Assembly: GCF_002943715.1 (NCBI RefSeq) | Contig: NZ_MQUA01000013.1 | Span: 985,001-1,049,000 of the forward strand | Direction of reading: 5' to 3' | Length of the DNA: 64,000 nucleotides | DNA from: Polaribacter filamentus | GTDB taxonomy: Bacteria > Bacteroidota > Bacteroidia > Flavobacteriales > Flavobacteriaceae | Shown: one piece after another, positions 43,787-52,441 of the stretch | How positions within the stretch are numbered: the first letter of the stretch is position 1 | Layout of the letters: each line of letters opens with the position of its first letter | The notes under the pieces: generated by a model | What the model was told of the DNA's origin: nothing | Database searches by the model: none | The model's input: only the letters and a program-made list of their open reading frames with translations | Made by a program: the position numbers and the translations under genes

Positions 43787-43912
43787 AACGTTGTTGTATA
43801 TGGTTTGTTGCGTGTTTCAAGCAACTAATTTAGTAAATAATTACCGACCAAGAAAGTCCGTGAGGACTTTCATAAGTAAGCAAAAAGCCAGCAATAAATT
43901 ATATACGGTGTT
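43787..43912 (-). repeat. attC-like cassette boundary site I
   Basis: The 126-bp site has the central hairpin GAAAGTCC-GTGA-GGACTTTC. The next unit starts GTTGTGTTTAGTGC and ends GCATTAAACACAAC at site J, with 13 of 14 bases complementary. Confidence 0.88.
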
Positions 43913-43926
43913 GTGTTTAGTGCTTT

Positions 43927-44535
43927 CTAACATAGTAATTGAATTCGGACTAATAAAATTTCCGAATTTCTCCATTTAATCCATCCAGTTTTTAGTTTAG
44001 TGTTTTCAGTTGGATAAGCTTCGCAATTTTCCGCAAAAGTAATTTCAAGCCAGAATTCTCCATTTCGTTCAATTATATCTGTCACTTTCAGAGTTTCGTA
44101 TTCACAATTGTTCGTAATTGTATTTTCATCTGTTCCTTTTGGACTATTTCTAATTAAATTTTGTTTGTCAATTCGTTCAACTGAAGCAGACATTAATATT
44201 GTTTCCCAGGTTTTAAAAATATATTTTCCATTATTTGGAATAAATCCAATTTCCGAATCGTTAATTAGTATTTTGAAATATTTACTATTTTTTTCAAGAC
44301 AGATAAAATGATAAAGTCCATAATCAGGTTTGTAGAAAAACGGAAATATTTTAGTTGTCTGAATTTCGTTCGTTAATTCACTATTTGAGAAGATATCTTT
44401 CGGATGTGACATATCTTCATAAAAATAAGGATTTTCAGCAATAGCAAATCCGATTCCTAATTTTTCAGATTGTTCATTTTGCCCATAAATCACGGAAATT
44501 GATAAACTTAAAATTAATATTTTCCAAATTTTCAT
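43927..44535 (-). CDS. Exported protein of unknown function (cassette gene)
   Basis: This 202-residue protein has a signal peptide (MKIWKILILSLSISVIYGQ). The mature part is beta-rich, with ISEDSEIGFIPNNGKYIF-like strands and a C-terminal GWIKWRNSE. That end is reminiscent of SH3-like or short barrel domains, but no family is assigned. The stop lies 14 bp from site I and the start 33 bp from site J. It is the last clear cassette-like unit. Confidence 0.7.
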   Translation of the reverse strand: MKIWKILILSLSISVIYGQNEQSEKLGIGFAIAENPYFYEDMSHPKDIFSNSELTNEIQTTKIFPFFYKPDYGLYHFICLEKNSKYFKILINDSEIGFIPNNGKYIFKTWETILMSASVERIDKQNLIRNSPKGTDENTITNNCEYETLKVTDIIERNGEFWLEITFAENCEAYPTENTKLKTGWIKWRNSEILLVRIQLLC

Positions 44536-44567
44536 ATTATTCTGAATGTTCGTTTTGCATTAAACAC

Positions 44568-44674
44568 AACTGGTTATATAATAACAAAAGTATGTGTTAT
44601 TGGTTAAATATCACTGGATAATAAAACCTTTTACTAGCGAAAGTTATAAACTCAAACCTTATTATACAACGTTC
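44568..44674 (-). repeat. Diverged attC-like boundary site J
   Basis: The site begins AACTGGTTATATAATAAC and ends CCTTATTATACAACGTT. The outer AAC/GTT and the inner TTATATAATAA/TTATTATA arms pair, but the middle is unlike sites D-I. It marks the right end of the recognisable array. Beyond it lies the first complete-orientation copy of the long repeat. Confidence 0.55.
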
Positions 44675-44814
44675 ATATACCTTGTTTTAAAATCTATTAA
44701 TTATAAATTAAATAAAGATTTTAGCTCTTATTTTGGTAAGATACTTTAAAGTTATCTAGAAATAAAATTTATTAAATGTTCTTTCTAGAATGTAATTTAT
44801 AATTCTTAAATTTT

Positions 44815-45145
44815 ATACTCTTGAAGCAATGCACGGGAATCGCGTAAATTTTTTTATTACGTACATTTTATCGAATACGCGATTTTTTAAACTTAGCTAA
44901 AATGGGGTCTTTTATTTTGTCGCTGCTAAGCGATGGATAATTGTGTATTAATAATAAAATACTTTTTTGCATAAAATGTACTATAATGTTCTGCGTTATG
45001 TAACTTGAGCTTTGGATAAAAGCGAAAGTTATTACTACAGGTTCTTTAAAAAATTTATTCTAAAAAGTTTCTTCTACAATGTTAATGGAATACGCTTTGC
45101 CCGAAACGACGATAGGAGTGAAGTGGGAATGTGTATGAAATGGAA
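44815..45145 (+). repeat. Long dispersed repeat, copy 1 (right part)
   Basis: Shared blocks in order are: TTTATACTCTTG..GC, ACGTACATTTTATCGAATACGCG, GCGATGGATAATTGTGT, ACTATAATGTTCTGCGTTATGTAA (44981-45003), and TTTGCCCGAAACGACGATAGG then GAAGTGGGAATGTGTATG. The left part seen in copies 2-4 is missing or replaced. No gene is seen here. Bases 44675-44814 are AT-rich without a recognisable feature. Confidence 0.8.
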
Positions 45146-45154
45146 AAATACCGA

Positions 45155-46702
45155 TTATTTGTCTAGTTCATATTTCTTCATAAAAGCACTTATACTACCT
45201 AAAAGCAAAATAAGGATAGCAAGCCGAATTAAATAGAATGAATTATGAATGTAGCCTCCAAAATAATCTGCAAAAATGATTCCGTTAATATTTGCGTATG
45301 TAATTATAAAAAACAGTACCTCAAAAAGTTTTTTTCCTTTTGATAAGATACCTAATGTTGCTGCAAATAGAGTAATAAAAACACCGCCTAATAGTACTGA
45401 GACTACTGCTACGAAATTATATGATATACCTAAACGAATTAGTAAAGGAAATGCCAATAGTAGCACTAAAAGAATGCCAGAAACTATCTGCGCAAACAAC
45501 AATCTACTAATAGGTTTATTTGATGTGAAAACAAAATACTGAACATTATAATCCAGCTCTTTTGTTGTTAATACTGATAATCGACTAACCTGTAAAAACC
45601 ATAGAATGGGTAATACTATTTGATGTGCTATTTTTAAAGGAAGAATAGCAAGTAATATCATAACAACAATATTTATAAACCAAAGCCATCTTTTCCCTTT
45701 TCTAAAGAGTAATAAAAATTCGGTTCTTAATAAAGGAAAGATGTTATAATTTATTTGAGCCTTAGGTAAACTTAACAAACTAATATCATTTACAATACTT
45801 TGTAGATTATTAATACTAGATTCTTTCTTAGCATAAGTGCGTTCTTTTATATTAAATCTATGAAAGAAAGGAGAAACGATAAATATTAGAAGTATGCCTA
45901 AAACAATCCAAATAAAACGACTTATTATAAATGAAATTGGAAAATCTATTCCATCAAATTGAAATTTATTAGCCTTTTCGACATTTCCTAGAACATAACC
46001 AATTGCCAAATCAGTACTTTCGTTTGTGTTTGTGATTTTTTGAACGCTTTCTTCTAATTGATGCATTACAATTTTGCTTCCAAATATATCAAACGAAAAT
46101 TGAGTTTCTGTTTTAGGCGAAAACAACATTAGAGAGCAAAAGATAAAGAAGAAAATGACATTTTGTACTACTGAATATTTTCCTAAAAACATTTCAAAAA
46201 CGACAGCAAAAATTGAAATTAAAAACATAGCAGGAATTGTGATGAGTGCATAAGGTTTTATAAATTGAAATATCTCTAATGCATAATCATCATTGTATAG
46301 AAAAAAGAGTATAATACTCATTATAAAAACTACTAAAATGATTGTCAGCAAGAGTAAAAAATTACTTATTATTTTAGAAAACAAATACTTGAAGTTATTA
46401 ATTTTAGTAGCAGCTATAATTTGACCTACTTTAGTATCTATATCTGTTTTAATACTACTATTAACTAAATAAAAACCAATAAGCGATAAAAAAATACTCG
46501 TCATAATTGCTGTAACATAGCCAAACCAAGCCGAATTATAATACCCAACATAATCTGCAATTCTAATTGTTGAATAGGTAGCATTAGGCTCAGGTACAAA
46601 TGTATATGCAATTGCTAAACTGGCACATAATGTAACTAAAAAAGTATAACTTCTTGTACGTTGTAAATAGTCTAATTTTATAATAGTAATAAATGATTTC
46701 AT
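45155..46702 (-). CDS. ABC-2 type transporter permease
   Basis: This 515-residue integral membrane protein has about twelve hydrophobic segments in two sets of six, separated by a large loop (about residues 190-330). It resembles the permease half of the M1-fused transporter at the window start but lacks a peptidase. It is encoded 26 bp downstream of the ABC ATPase gene and forms the membrane part of an exporter, perhaps for a peptide or antibiotic. The substrate is unknown. Confidence 0.85.
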   Translation of the reverse strand: MKSFITIIKLDYLQRTRSYTFLVTLCASLAIAYTFVPEPNATYSTIRIADYVGYYNSAWFGYVTAIMTSIFLSLIGFYLVNSSIKTDIDTKVGQIIAATKINNFKYLFSKIISNFLLLLTIILVVFIMSIILFFLYNDDYALEIFQFIKPYALITIPAMFLISIFAVVFEMFLGKYSVVQNVIFFFIFCSLMLFSPKTETQFSFDIFGSKIVMHQLEESVQKITNTNESTDLAIGYVLGNVEKANKFQFDGIDFPISFIISRFIWIVLGILLIFIVSPFFHRFNIKERTYAKKESSINNLQSIVNDISLLSLPKAQINYNIFPLLRTEFLLLFRKGKRWLWFINIVVMILLAILPLKIAHQIVLPILWFLQVSRLSVLTTKELDYNVQYFVFTSNKPISRLLFAQIVSGILLVLLLAFPLLIRLGISYNFVAVVSVLLGGVFITLFAATLGILSKGKKLFEVLFFIITYANINGIIFADYFGGYIHNSFYLIRLAILILLLGSISAFMKKYELDK

Positions 46703-46728
46703 AATTTAAAATTTTATTGAGAAAAGAC

Positions 46729-47592
46729 TTAATTGATTTTTGTTAAGTATAAATATGCATCTTCCAAATTCGCTTCTTTTTTATTTGAATTTTCAACAGG
46801 CTTATCAGCAATATATCTCACTAATAATTGACTTTTTTTACGAGAAGTACTAACTACTATTTTAGAAGTTTTAAAGGATGTTAGTTGTTCTTTTGAAATT
46901 ATGGTTTCAAACACTTTATCTTTTATTTGGAGTATAATTTCTTCTTGATTTCCATGAGAAAGTAATTCGCCATTTTTCATTATTGCCACTTTATCAGCAA
47001 TAGTGTCGATATCTGAAACGATGTGTGAAGAGAGAATAACAATAGAATCATTTGCTAAGTCAGAAATTAAATTTCGAAAACGTACACGTTCTTCTGGGTC
47101 TAAACCAACAGTTGGCTCATCAAAAATTATAATTTTTGGACTGTTTAATAATACTTGTGCAATACCAACACGTTGTTTCATTCCTCCAGAATAACTACCT
47201 ATTGGTTTTTTTGCAGCATCAATTAGGTTTAAGCCTTCTAGCAATTGTGTAATTCTGGGTTTCAAATTATTTCCACCAACACCCTTCATTGCTGCCATAT
47301 ACTCTAAAAACTCGTAGGCATTCAAGTTTGGATATACACCAAAATCTTGTGGTAAAAAACCTAATTGCTTTCGCATATAATTAGGGTCTTTAGCAATGTT
47401 GTTTTTATTTAATGAAATGATTCCATCTGTGGGTTTGCTAACAGTAGCTATCATTTTTAATAAAGTAGATTTTCCAGCACCGTTTGGACCTAACAAACCT
47501 AATATGCCTTTTTCTATGGTGATAAAGAAGTCTTTTAACCCATATTTGTTTCTATTGTATCGTTTAGATACATTTTGAATATCTAGTTTCAT
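46729..47592 (-). CDS. ABC transporter ATP-binding protein
   Basis: This is a 287-residue ATPase from the ATG at 47592 (MKLDIQNVSKRYNRNKYGLKDF). A longer frame would overlap the upstream serine hydrolase gene in full and is rejected. Walker A GPNGAGKS is at 35-42, signature YSGGMKQR near 137, Walker B IIIFDEPTVGLDP near 157 and switch histidine in LSSHIVSD near 190. It pairs with the permease at 45155. It begins just 4 bp from the hydrolase stop, so the three genes form one operon. Confidence 0.93.
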   Translation of the reverse strand: MKLDIQNVSKRYNRNKYGLKDFFITIEKGILGLLGPNGAGKSTLLKMIATVSKPTDGIISLNKNNIAKDPNYMRKQLGFLPQDFGVYPNLNAYEFLEYMAAMKGVGGNNLKPRITQLLEGLNLIDAAKKPIGSYSGGMKQRVGIAQVLLNSPKIIIFDEPTVGLDPEERVRFRNLISDLANDSIVILSSHIVSDIDTIADKVAIMKNGELLSHGNQEEIILQIKDKVFETIISKEQLTSFKTSKIVVSTSRKKSQLLVRYIADKPVENSNKKEANLEDAYLYLTKIN

Positions 47593-47596
47593 AAGT

Positions 47597-48919
47597 TTAG
47601 TTTTTAGCTTTAATTTTATCGATGGTAGTTGTAAACCCATTTTGGCTAAATGCTAAACTATCGGTAGAGCCTTCTATTTTAGTTAAAGTTGCTCCAACGA
47701 CTGTATCAATAAGCGTTGTTTCATTTTTTTGAGTCAATTCACTTTTTACGCCTTGCGCTTCTACGATTAAAAATAGTTTGTCCTTTTCTTGTGTTATTTC
47801 AAAAATTAAGTTTGCTTCTTTTAATAAATATTTACCTGTTATTTCTTTAAAATCAGAAATACTAACGGCATTAAATCCTTCAATGTCTTCATTGTTTAAA
47901 TAAGAAAGCAAATCATTTTTTAACGATTTTCCTAAAGGCATTCTATGAGAATTTGTAAATGATAAAAATAAATTTTTAGTTTCCAGATTATATGTATTTC
48001 TAAAAGAGTAGCCTATATTATTTCCGCCGTGTTCATAATATTTTTTTCCATTGTACTGTTCTTTAAAAATTCCGTAACCGTAAGTTTCATTACCAGATGT
48101 TAACATTAGTTTTACTGTTTCTTTTTTTAGAAGCGTTTCCGTTTCAAAAAGAGATCTATAAAATAGTTCCATATCAGTTAACGTAGAGGCAATACTACCA
48201 GCCGCATAAGCAATATTTGCAAAGTAACGATAGTCTAAATAAGCTGTTACATCTTTTCCTTCATGAAATGGTGTAGCTAAATTTGGTAAATTTTTATGCA
48301 CATAAGGATAGGTGTTATTCATTTTTAAAGGAATGATGATGCGTTCTCTCAATAAATCAAAATAACTTTGATCAGTAACTTTTTCAATAATTTTTCCTAA
48401 AATGAAGTAATTAGTATTGCAATAATCAAATTTTCCAATCATTTTTGGATTGTTCTTTTCAACTTGATTTAATAAGTATTCATTGTACAATGAATACTTT
48501 TTAGCGTAGAAAATTTCTTGTAGATTTTTTCCAATGATTTCATCTAAACCACTTTCATGTGTTAATAAGGCTTCAATGGTTAATTTACCATCAACATTAG
48601 TAATTGGTGATAGGTAAGTTCCTATACTATCGGTTAATTTTAAATGTCCTTTTTCTAGTTCTTGAAGAAATAGAATTGCAGTAAAGGTTTTGGTGGCACT
48701 ACCTATATTAAAAACATGGTTTTCATTTAAATTAAAATTACCTAGACTTAATGTTTTTATTTGATTGTCTTTTTTGATAAGAATTGCAATACCTTTATTT
48801 TGTTCTTTTAACAAAGGGTCAAATTTTTGCTTAATAATATCTAGTTTGTTTTCTTGTGCAAATGATACACTTTGAATAAGTAATAAAAGTACGATTGTAA
48901 TGTGTTGTAGAGTTTTCAT
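47597..48919 (-). CDS. Exported beta-lactamase-fold serine hydrolase
   Basis: This 440-residue protein has a signal peptide (MKTLQHITIVLLLLIQSVSFAQ). The active-site motif is NIGSATKTF (Ser near 71, Lys near 74), the second motif is YCN near 167 and HGG near 293. A C-terminal extension of about 100 residues follows (ISDFKEITGKYLLKEANLIFEITQEKDKLFLIVEAQG), an accessory beta domain seen in many bacteroidotal members. It is first gene of an operon with the ABC ATPase and permease and is divergent from the kinase gene at 49137. Confidence 0.9.
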   Translation of the reverse strand: MKTLQHITIVLLLLIQSVSFAQENKLDIIKQKFDPLLKEQNKGIAILIKKDNQIKTLSLGNFNLNENHVFNIGSATKTFTAILFLQELEKGHLKLTDSIGTYLSPITNVDGKLTIEALLTHESGLDEIIGKNLQEIFYAKKYSLYNEYLLNQVEKNNPKMIGKFDYCNTNYFILGKIIEKVTDQSYFDLLRERIIIPLKMNNTYPYVHKNLPNLATPFHEGKDVTAYLDYRYFANIAYAAGSIASTLTDMELFYRSLFETETLLKKETVKLMLTSGNETYGYGIFKEQYNGKKYYEHGGNNIGYSFRNTYNLETKNLFLSFTNSHRMPLGKSLKNDLLSYLNNEDIEGFNAVSISDFKEITGKYLLKEANLIFEITQEKDKLFLIVEAQGVKSELTQKNETTLIDTVVGATLTKIEGSTDSLAFSQNGFTTTIDKIKAKN

Positions 48920-49136
48920 AATTTAATTTGCTTTAAAGTTTGATTCAAAACTCTTACAATTATTCACTACTATAAAAAAAGAATGACAAGCGTGTTTCTT
49001 AAAATGACAAAGGCTAAAAACCCTTGTTATCAGTAAAAAAGAGTTGTTTACATATCAATAAGCAGTTTTCGTCAGTAAAAAATGGTAGATTCTTGATGAA
49101 TTACTACTTTTGAGTAGATTAATAAAACCATTAAAA

Positions 49137-50114
49137 ATGTCGAAATTAGATTCTTGGATAGATAATAAGATTATTCAAAACCTCTTTATATGGGTTTTCT
49201 TTTTTTTGATATTATTAACTACAATATCTAATGGAGATAGAGTAGTAGCTGCTTTATTTATTATACTTTTATTAGCGCCAGCAGTATATATAAACAACCT
49301 TTTAATTCTTCCTTACTTTAGAAATAAGCACCTCTTATTTTTTCTGTTTTTTGTTTTAAACACAATACTTTTTACTATAATTTCTGTAATACTTGTTAAT
49401 ATATTTACCGAGCAAGCTTTTGAATTGAGAATGTTTGTTAATTTCTTTGGAATAATGATTTTGGCTTTAGTTTTTGCCTCCTCTATAAAATTGGCAAAAG
49501 ACAGTTTTACAAGACGTCAACAAGAAAAAGAAGCCGAATTAAAGTTGTTGAAAGCACAATTAAATCCGCATTTTTTATTTAATACATTAAATAATTTGTA
49601 TGGTTTATCTGTTATAAAATCTGATAAACTACCCAATTTAATGTTAAAACTATCCGATTTATTACGGTATAGTTTATATGAAACAAAAGAAACGTTTGTT
49701 TCGTTGGAAAAAGAAATTATTTATTTAGAGAATTATATTTTTTTAGAAAAAATAAGATTAGAAGATACAACAACAATTCAATTAGAAAAATCAGGCAATT
49801 TATCATCAAAAAAAATAGCACCAATGTTACTTATTGTTTTTGTTGAGAATGCTTTTAAACACTTAGGGTTTAATAAAGAAAAAAAAGAAGTGATTGTTAC
49901 AATTAAAGAGCAAGATGATAAATTATTTTTTACAAGTAAAAACACTATTGAAACTCTAAATTCAAAAGATAATAATGATTTAGAAAAAGGGAAAAGTGGT
50001 ATTGGTTTACAAAATGCTAAAAAACGTTTAGCCTTAATGTATCCAGAGAAACATAAGTTAACTATAAATAAGAATAATGATTCTTATATTGTTGAATTAA
50101 TTCTTAATTTATAA
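49137..50114 (+). CDS. LytS-like sensor histidine kinase
   Basis: This is a 325-residue kinase from the ATG at 49137 (MSKLDSWIDNKIIQNLFIW), preferred over a TTG at 49110. It has four membrane helices in the first 125 residues, the His_kinase motif LNPHFLFNTLNNLYGLS near residue 150, FVENAFKHLG (N box) and GIGLQNAKKRLALMYP. One base separates it from the regulator gene that follows. It faces the hydrolase-ABC operon, which is the probable target of the pair. Confidence 0.92.
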   Translation: MSKLDSWIDNKIIQNLFIWVFFFLILLTTISNGDRVVAALFIILLLAPAVYINNLLILPYFRNKHLLFFLFFVLNTILFTIISVILVNIFTEQAFELRMFVNFFGIMILALVFASSIKLAKDSFTRRQQEKEAELKLLKAQLNPHFLFNTLNNLYGLSVIKSDKLPNLMLKLSDLLRYSLYETKETFVSLEKEIIYLENYIFLEKIRLEDTTTIQLEKSGNLSSKKIAPMLLIVFVENAFKHLGFNKEKKEVIVTIKEQDDKLFFTSKNTIETLNSKDNNDLEKGKSGIGLQNAKKRLALMYPEKHKLTINKNNDSYIVELILNL

Positions 50115-50115
50115 T

Positions 50116-50814
50116 ATGAAAAACCTACAATGCATTATAGCAGACGATGAGCCAATTGCGCGTCAAATTCTAGAAAATTATATTGAAGAAATTCCAAATT
50201 TAGAATTGATAGCTTCTTGTAAAAATGCTTTTGAAGTAATGGAGGTTTTGCAAGAAAAACCAGTTGATATTTTATTTCTAGACATTAATATGCCAAAGCT
50301 TTCTGGTTTAAGTTTGTTAAAAACTATGCAACAAAAGCAAAATGTAATTATTACAACGGCATATCCTGAATTTGCTGTTGAAGGATTTGAATTGTCTGTA
50401 ACCGATTATTTGTTAAAACCGTTTTCTTTAGAACGCTTTTTACAGGCAGTAAATAAAGTGCAGCATAAACCTGTTATAAAACTAGAAACAACTGAAGGTG
50501 TAAAAGAAGAGATTTCAAAATCAATATTTGTAAAAAGCGACAAGAAAATTATTAAAATCAATTTTGAAGAAATTTGTCATATTGAAGCCTATGGGAATTT
50601 TATCAAAATTTTTACAGATAAAATGATTTTAACATCTCAAACACTTTCTGATTTTTTAGAAAAACTTCCAAATAGCTTTATGAGGATTCATAAGTCATTT
50701 GTAATAAACTTTAATGAGTTGAAGTTAATTGATGGAAACCAAATTGTACTTCAAAATGATACCAAATTACCAATTGGGAAATCTTACAGGAAAGCTGTGT
50801 TGGATAAAATTTAA
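50116..50814 (+). CDS. LytTR-family response regulator
   Basis: This 232-residue protein has a receiver domain with D9/D10, phospho-acceptor in FLDINMPKL near 55 and Lys in YLLKPFSL near 104. A LytTR DNA-binding domain covers about 135-230 (IFVKSDKKIIKINFEEICHIEAYGNFIKIF, RIHKSFVINF, LPIGKSYRKAV). It is coupled to the kinase one base upstream. It closely resembles the regulator at 51731-52441 across the long repeat. Confidence 0.93.
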   Translation: MKNLQCIIADDEPIARQILENYIEEIPNLELIASCKNAFEVMEVLQEKPVDILFLDINMPKLSGLSLLKTMQQKQNVIITTAYPEFAVEGFELSVTDYLLKPFSLERFLQAVNKVQHKPVIKLETTEGVKEEISKSIFVKSDKKIIKINFEEICHIEAYGNFIKIFTDKMILTSQTLSDFLEKLPNSFMRIHKSFVINFNELKLIDGNQIVLQNDTKLPIGKSYRKAVLDKI

Positions 50815-50844
50815 TATTACTGAAAAGACCTCATAGAACTTTTG

Positions 50845-51728
50845 GCTAAAATAATAGGCTATTTCAAGAGAATTATCCTGTGGATGATTCGAATGAAATA
50901 CAACTTCAAATCGTATTTTGTTAAAAATGTACACCGTACATTTTCTTAACGCCAAATAGTCTAAAATATAGCGAATGAGCCGTTAATTGTTTCCAAAATT
51001 ATATGCAGCCTTGAATTTTTGTTTCTTTTGTTTCAAGACAAAAGATTATGAAACACGAAAAAATGATTAATTGAAGTTCTAAATATAACAAGTGCATAGA
51101 ATTTTATTTTTACTCACTTATTTAATTATTTGCAAAAATTTTAATGGTGTTCGTGAATCTCGTAAAAACTCGATTTCTTAAAATTTATGCTCTTGTGGCA
51201 AGCTTACGATAATCGTCTAAAATTTTTTATTACGTACATTTTATCGAATACGCGATTTTTATTAAGATGAAAAAAGTTAGCTTTTATTTTGGCGGTGGCA
51301 AGCGTTGGATAATTGTGTGTAAAATAAATTGCCAGAGCAATTTGATTTTATAAAACAATCGAGCGCTTGGTAGCGGCTATTTTACATAACGACTAATTAT
51401 AGATACAAATGTTTTTTAAACGCTGCGAAGCAAACCGCTTATTAGTTTAATGACCAAAGTTCCAATTATTCTAATGAAAACGAATGCTTCTGGGATATTT
51501 TACATAATACTACATTATAGCTATCAAATGGATAAACCACTCTTATTAACTAAACAATACATTTGTACTATAATGTTCTGCGTTATGTAACTTTGCTTTG
51601 GTAAAAGCGAAGTTATTATATCAATTTTTTTTTAATTTTTTTCTTCTAAAAAGTTTATTTAAAAATGTAATGGAATACGCTTTGCCCGAAGCGACGATAG
51701 GAGTGAAGTGGGAATGTGTATGGAATGG
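50845..51728 (+). repeat. Long dispersed repeat, copy 2
   Basis: This is one of the most complete copies and holds no gene. In order: AATAATAGGCTATTTCAA, GAATTATCCTGTGG, CCAAATAGTCTAAAATATAG, AATGAGCCGTTAATTG, a CTTTTG...CAAAAG hairpin, AACAAGTGCATAGAA, TATACTC-TTGTGGCAAG, ACGTACATTTTATCGAATAC, GGATAATTGTGTG, ATCGAGCGCTTGGTAGCGG, the TTACATAAC...GTTATGTAA pair, and TTTGCCCGAAGCGACGATAGG then GGGAATGTGTATGGAATGGG. The copy ends right at the stop of the next gene. Confidence 0.85.
51382..51590 (+). repeat. attC-like inverted arrangement inside repeat copy 2
   Basis: TTACATAAC-GACTA-ATTATAG at the left (51382-51402) is complementary, box by box, to CTATAAT-GTTCTGC-GTTATGTAA at the right (51568-51590). 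Outer and inner boxes pair around an unpaired spacer of 5-7 bases. That is the R/L box layout of attC sites. A second, degenerate left arm (TTACATAAT...CATTATAG) lies near 51503. Equivalent pairs are in copies 3 (56406-56663) and 4 (63437-63805), and copy 1 keeps the right arm. Confidence 0.6.
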
Positions 51729-51730
51729 GA

Positions 51731-52441
51731 TTAATTATTATATAGTTTACTAATAGTACTTTTATACGTAAGTCCTATTGGAATACTATGATTTTCTATT
51801 TGAATCCTATTACCTTCAATAAGTCTTATTTTATCCAATGGAACAATAAAAGATTTATGTGTTCTTATGAAGTTTTTAGATTTTAAAAAAATTTCATAAT
51901 AAGAAATTTTCTCATTACTTATAATCATTTCATTTTTTAAAAACAATTTAGTATAATTACCATAAGCTTCAATAAATAGAATTTCATTAGCATCAATATA
52001 ATAATGCTTTTTATCTCCTTTTACAAAGAATTTCTGTTTTCTGGAACTGGAATCTACTTCTGTAATACCTTCCTTTTTAGGCGAATGATTATCATTAGTA
52101 ATTACTTTATTAATGGCTTTCATTAAACGATCAAAACTAAAAGGCTTTAACAGATAATCGTTTACGCTTAAATCAAACCCTTCTAAAGCAAATTCTTCAT
52201 AAGCAGTGGTTATAATTACTTTTGGTGGATTGGTTAATGTTCTCAAAAAATCTAAGCCACTTAATTTAGGCATATTGATATCTAAAAACATGAAATCTAT
52301 CGTGTTTTCATTTAAAAAAAGTATCGCTTCCTTGGCGTTATAGCAGTTTTTTTCTAATTTTAAATGAGGCAGCATATTACAATATTCTTCTATAATTTCA
52401 TGCGCTATTGGCTCATCATCAATGATAATATATGTGTTCAT
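51731..52441 (-). CDS. LytTR-family response regulator
   Basis: This 236-residue receiver plus LytTR protein has the acidic pair IIDDEP, phospho-acceptor in MFLDINMPKL near 55 and DNA-binding domain from about 140 (KKHYYIDANEILFIEAYGNYTKLF, RTHKSFIVPL, IPIGLTYKST). It overlaps the kinase gene at 52438 by 4 bp. Its stop lies 3 bp from the end of repeat copy 2. Confidence 0.93.
   Translation of the reverse strand: MNTYIIIDDEPIAHEIIEEYCNMLPHLKLEKNCYNAKEAILFLNENTIDFMFLDINMPKLSGLDFLRTLTNPPKVIITTAYEEFALEGFDLSVNDYLLKPFSFDRLMKAINKVITNDNHSPKKEGITEVDSSSRKQKFFVKGDKKHYYIDANEILFIEAYGNYTKLFLKNEMIISNEKISYYEIFLKSKNFIRTHKSFIVPLDKIRLIEGNRIQIENHSIPIGLTYKSTISKLYNN

Noticed and set aside
27631..44674. CRISPR array as explanation for the repeated sites
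   Set aside because: Spacing is hundreds to thousands of bases with genes between, repeats are over 100 bp, and no cas genes are present.
45012..45236. Plus-strand frame of 74 codons
   Set aside because: It lies in repeat copy 1 and the end of the permease gene on the other strand, with no protein-like composition.
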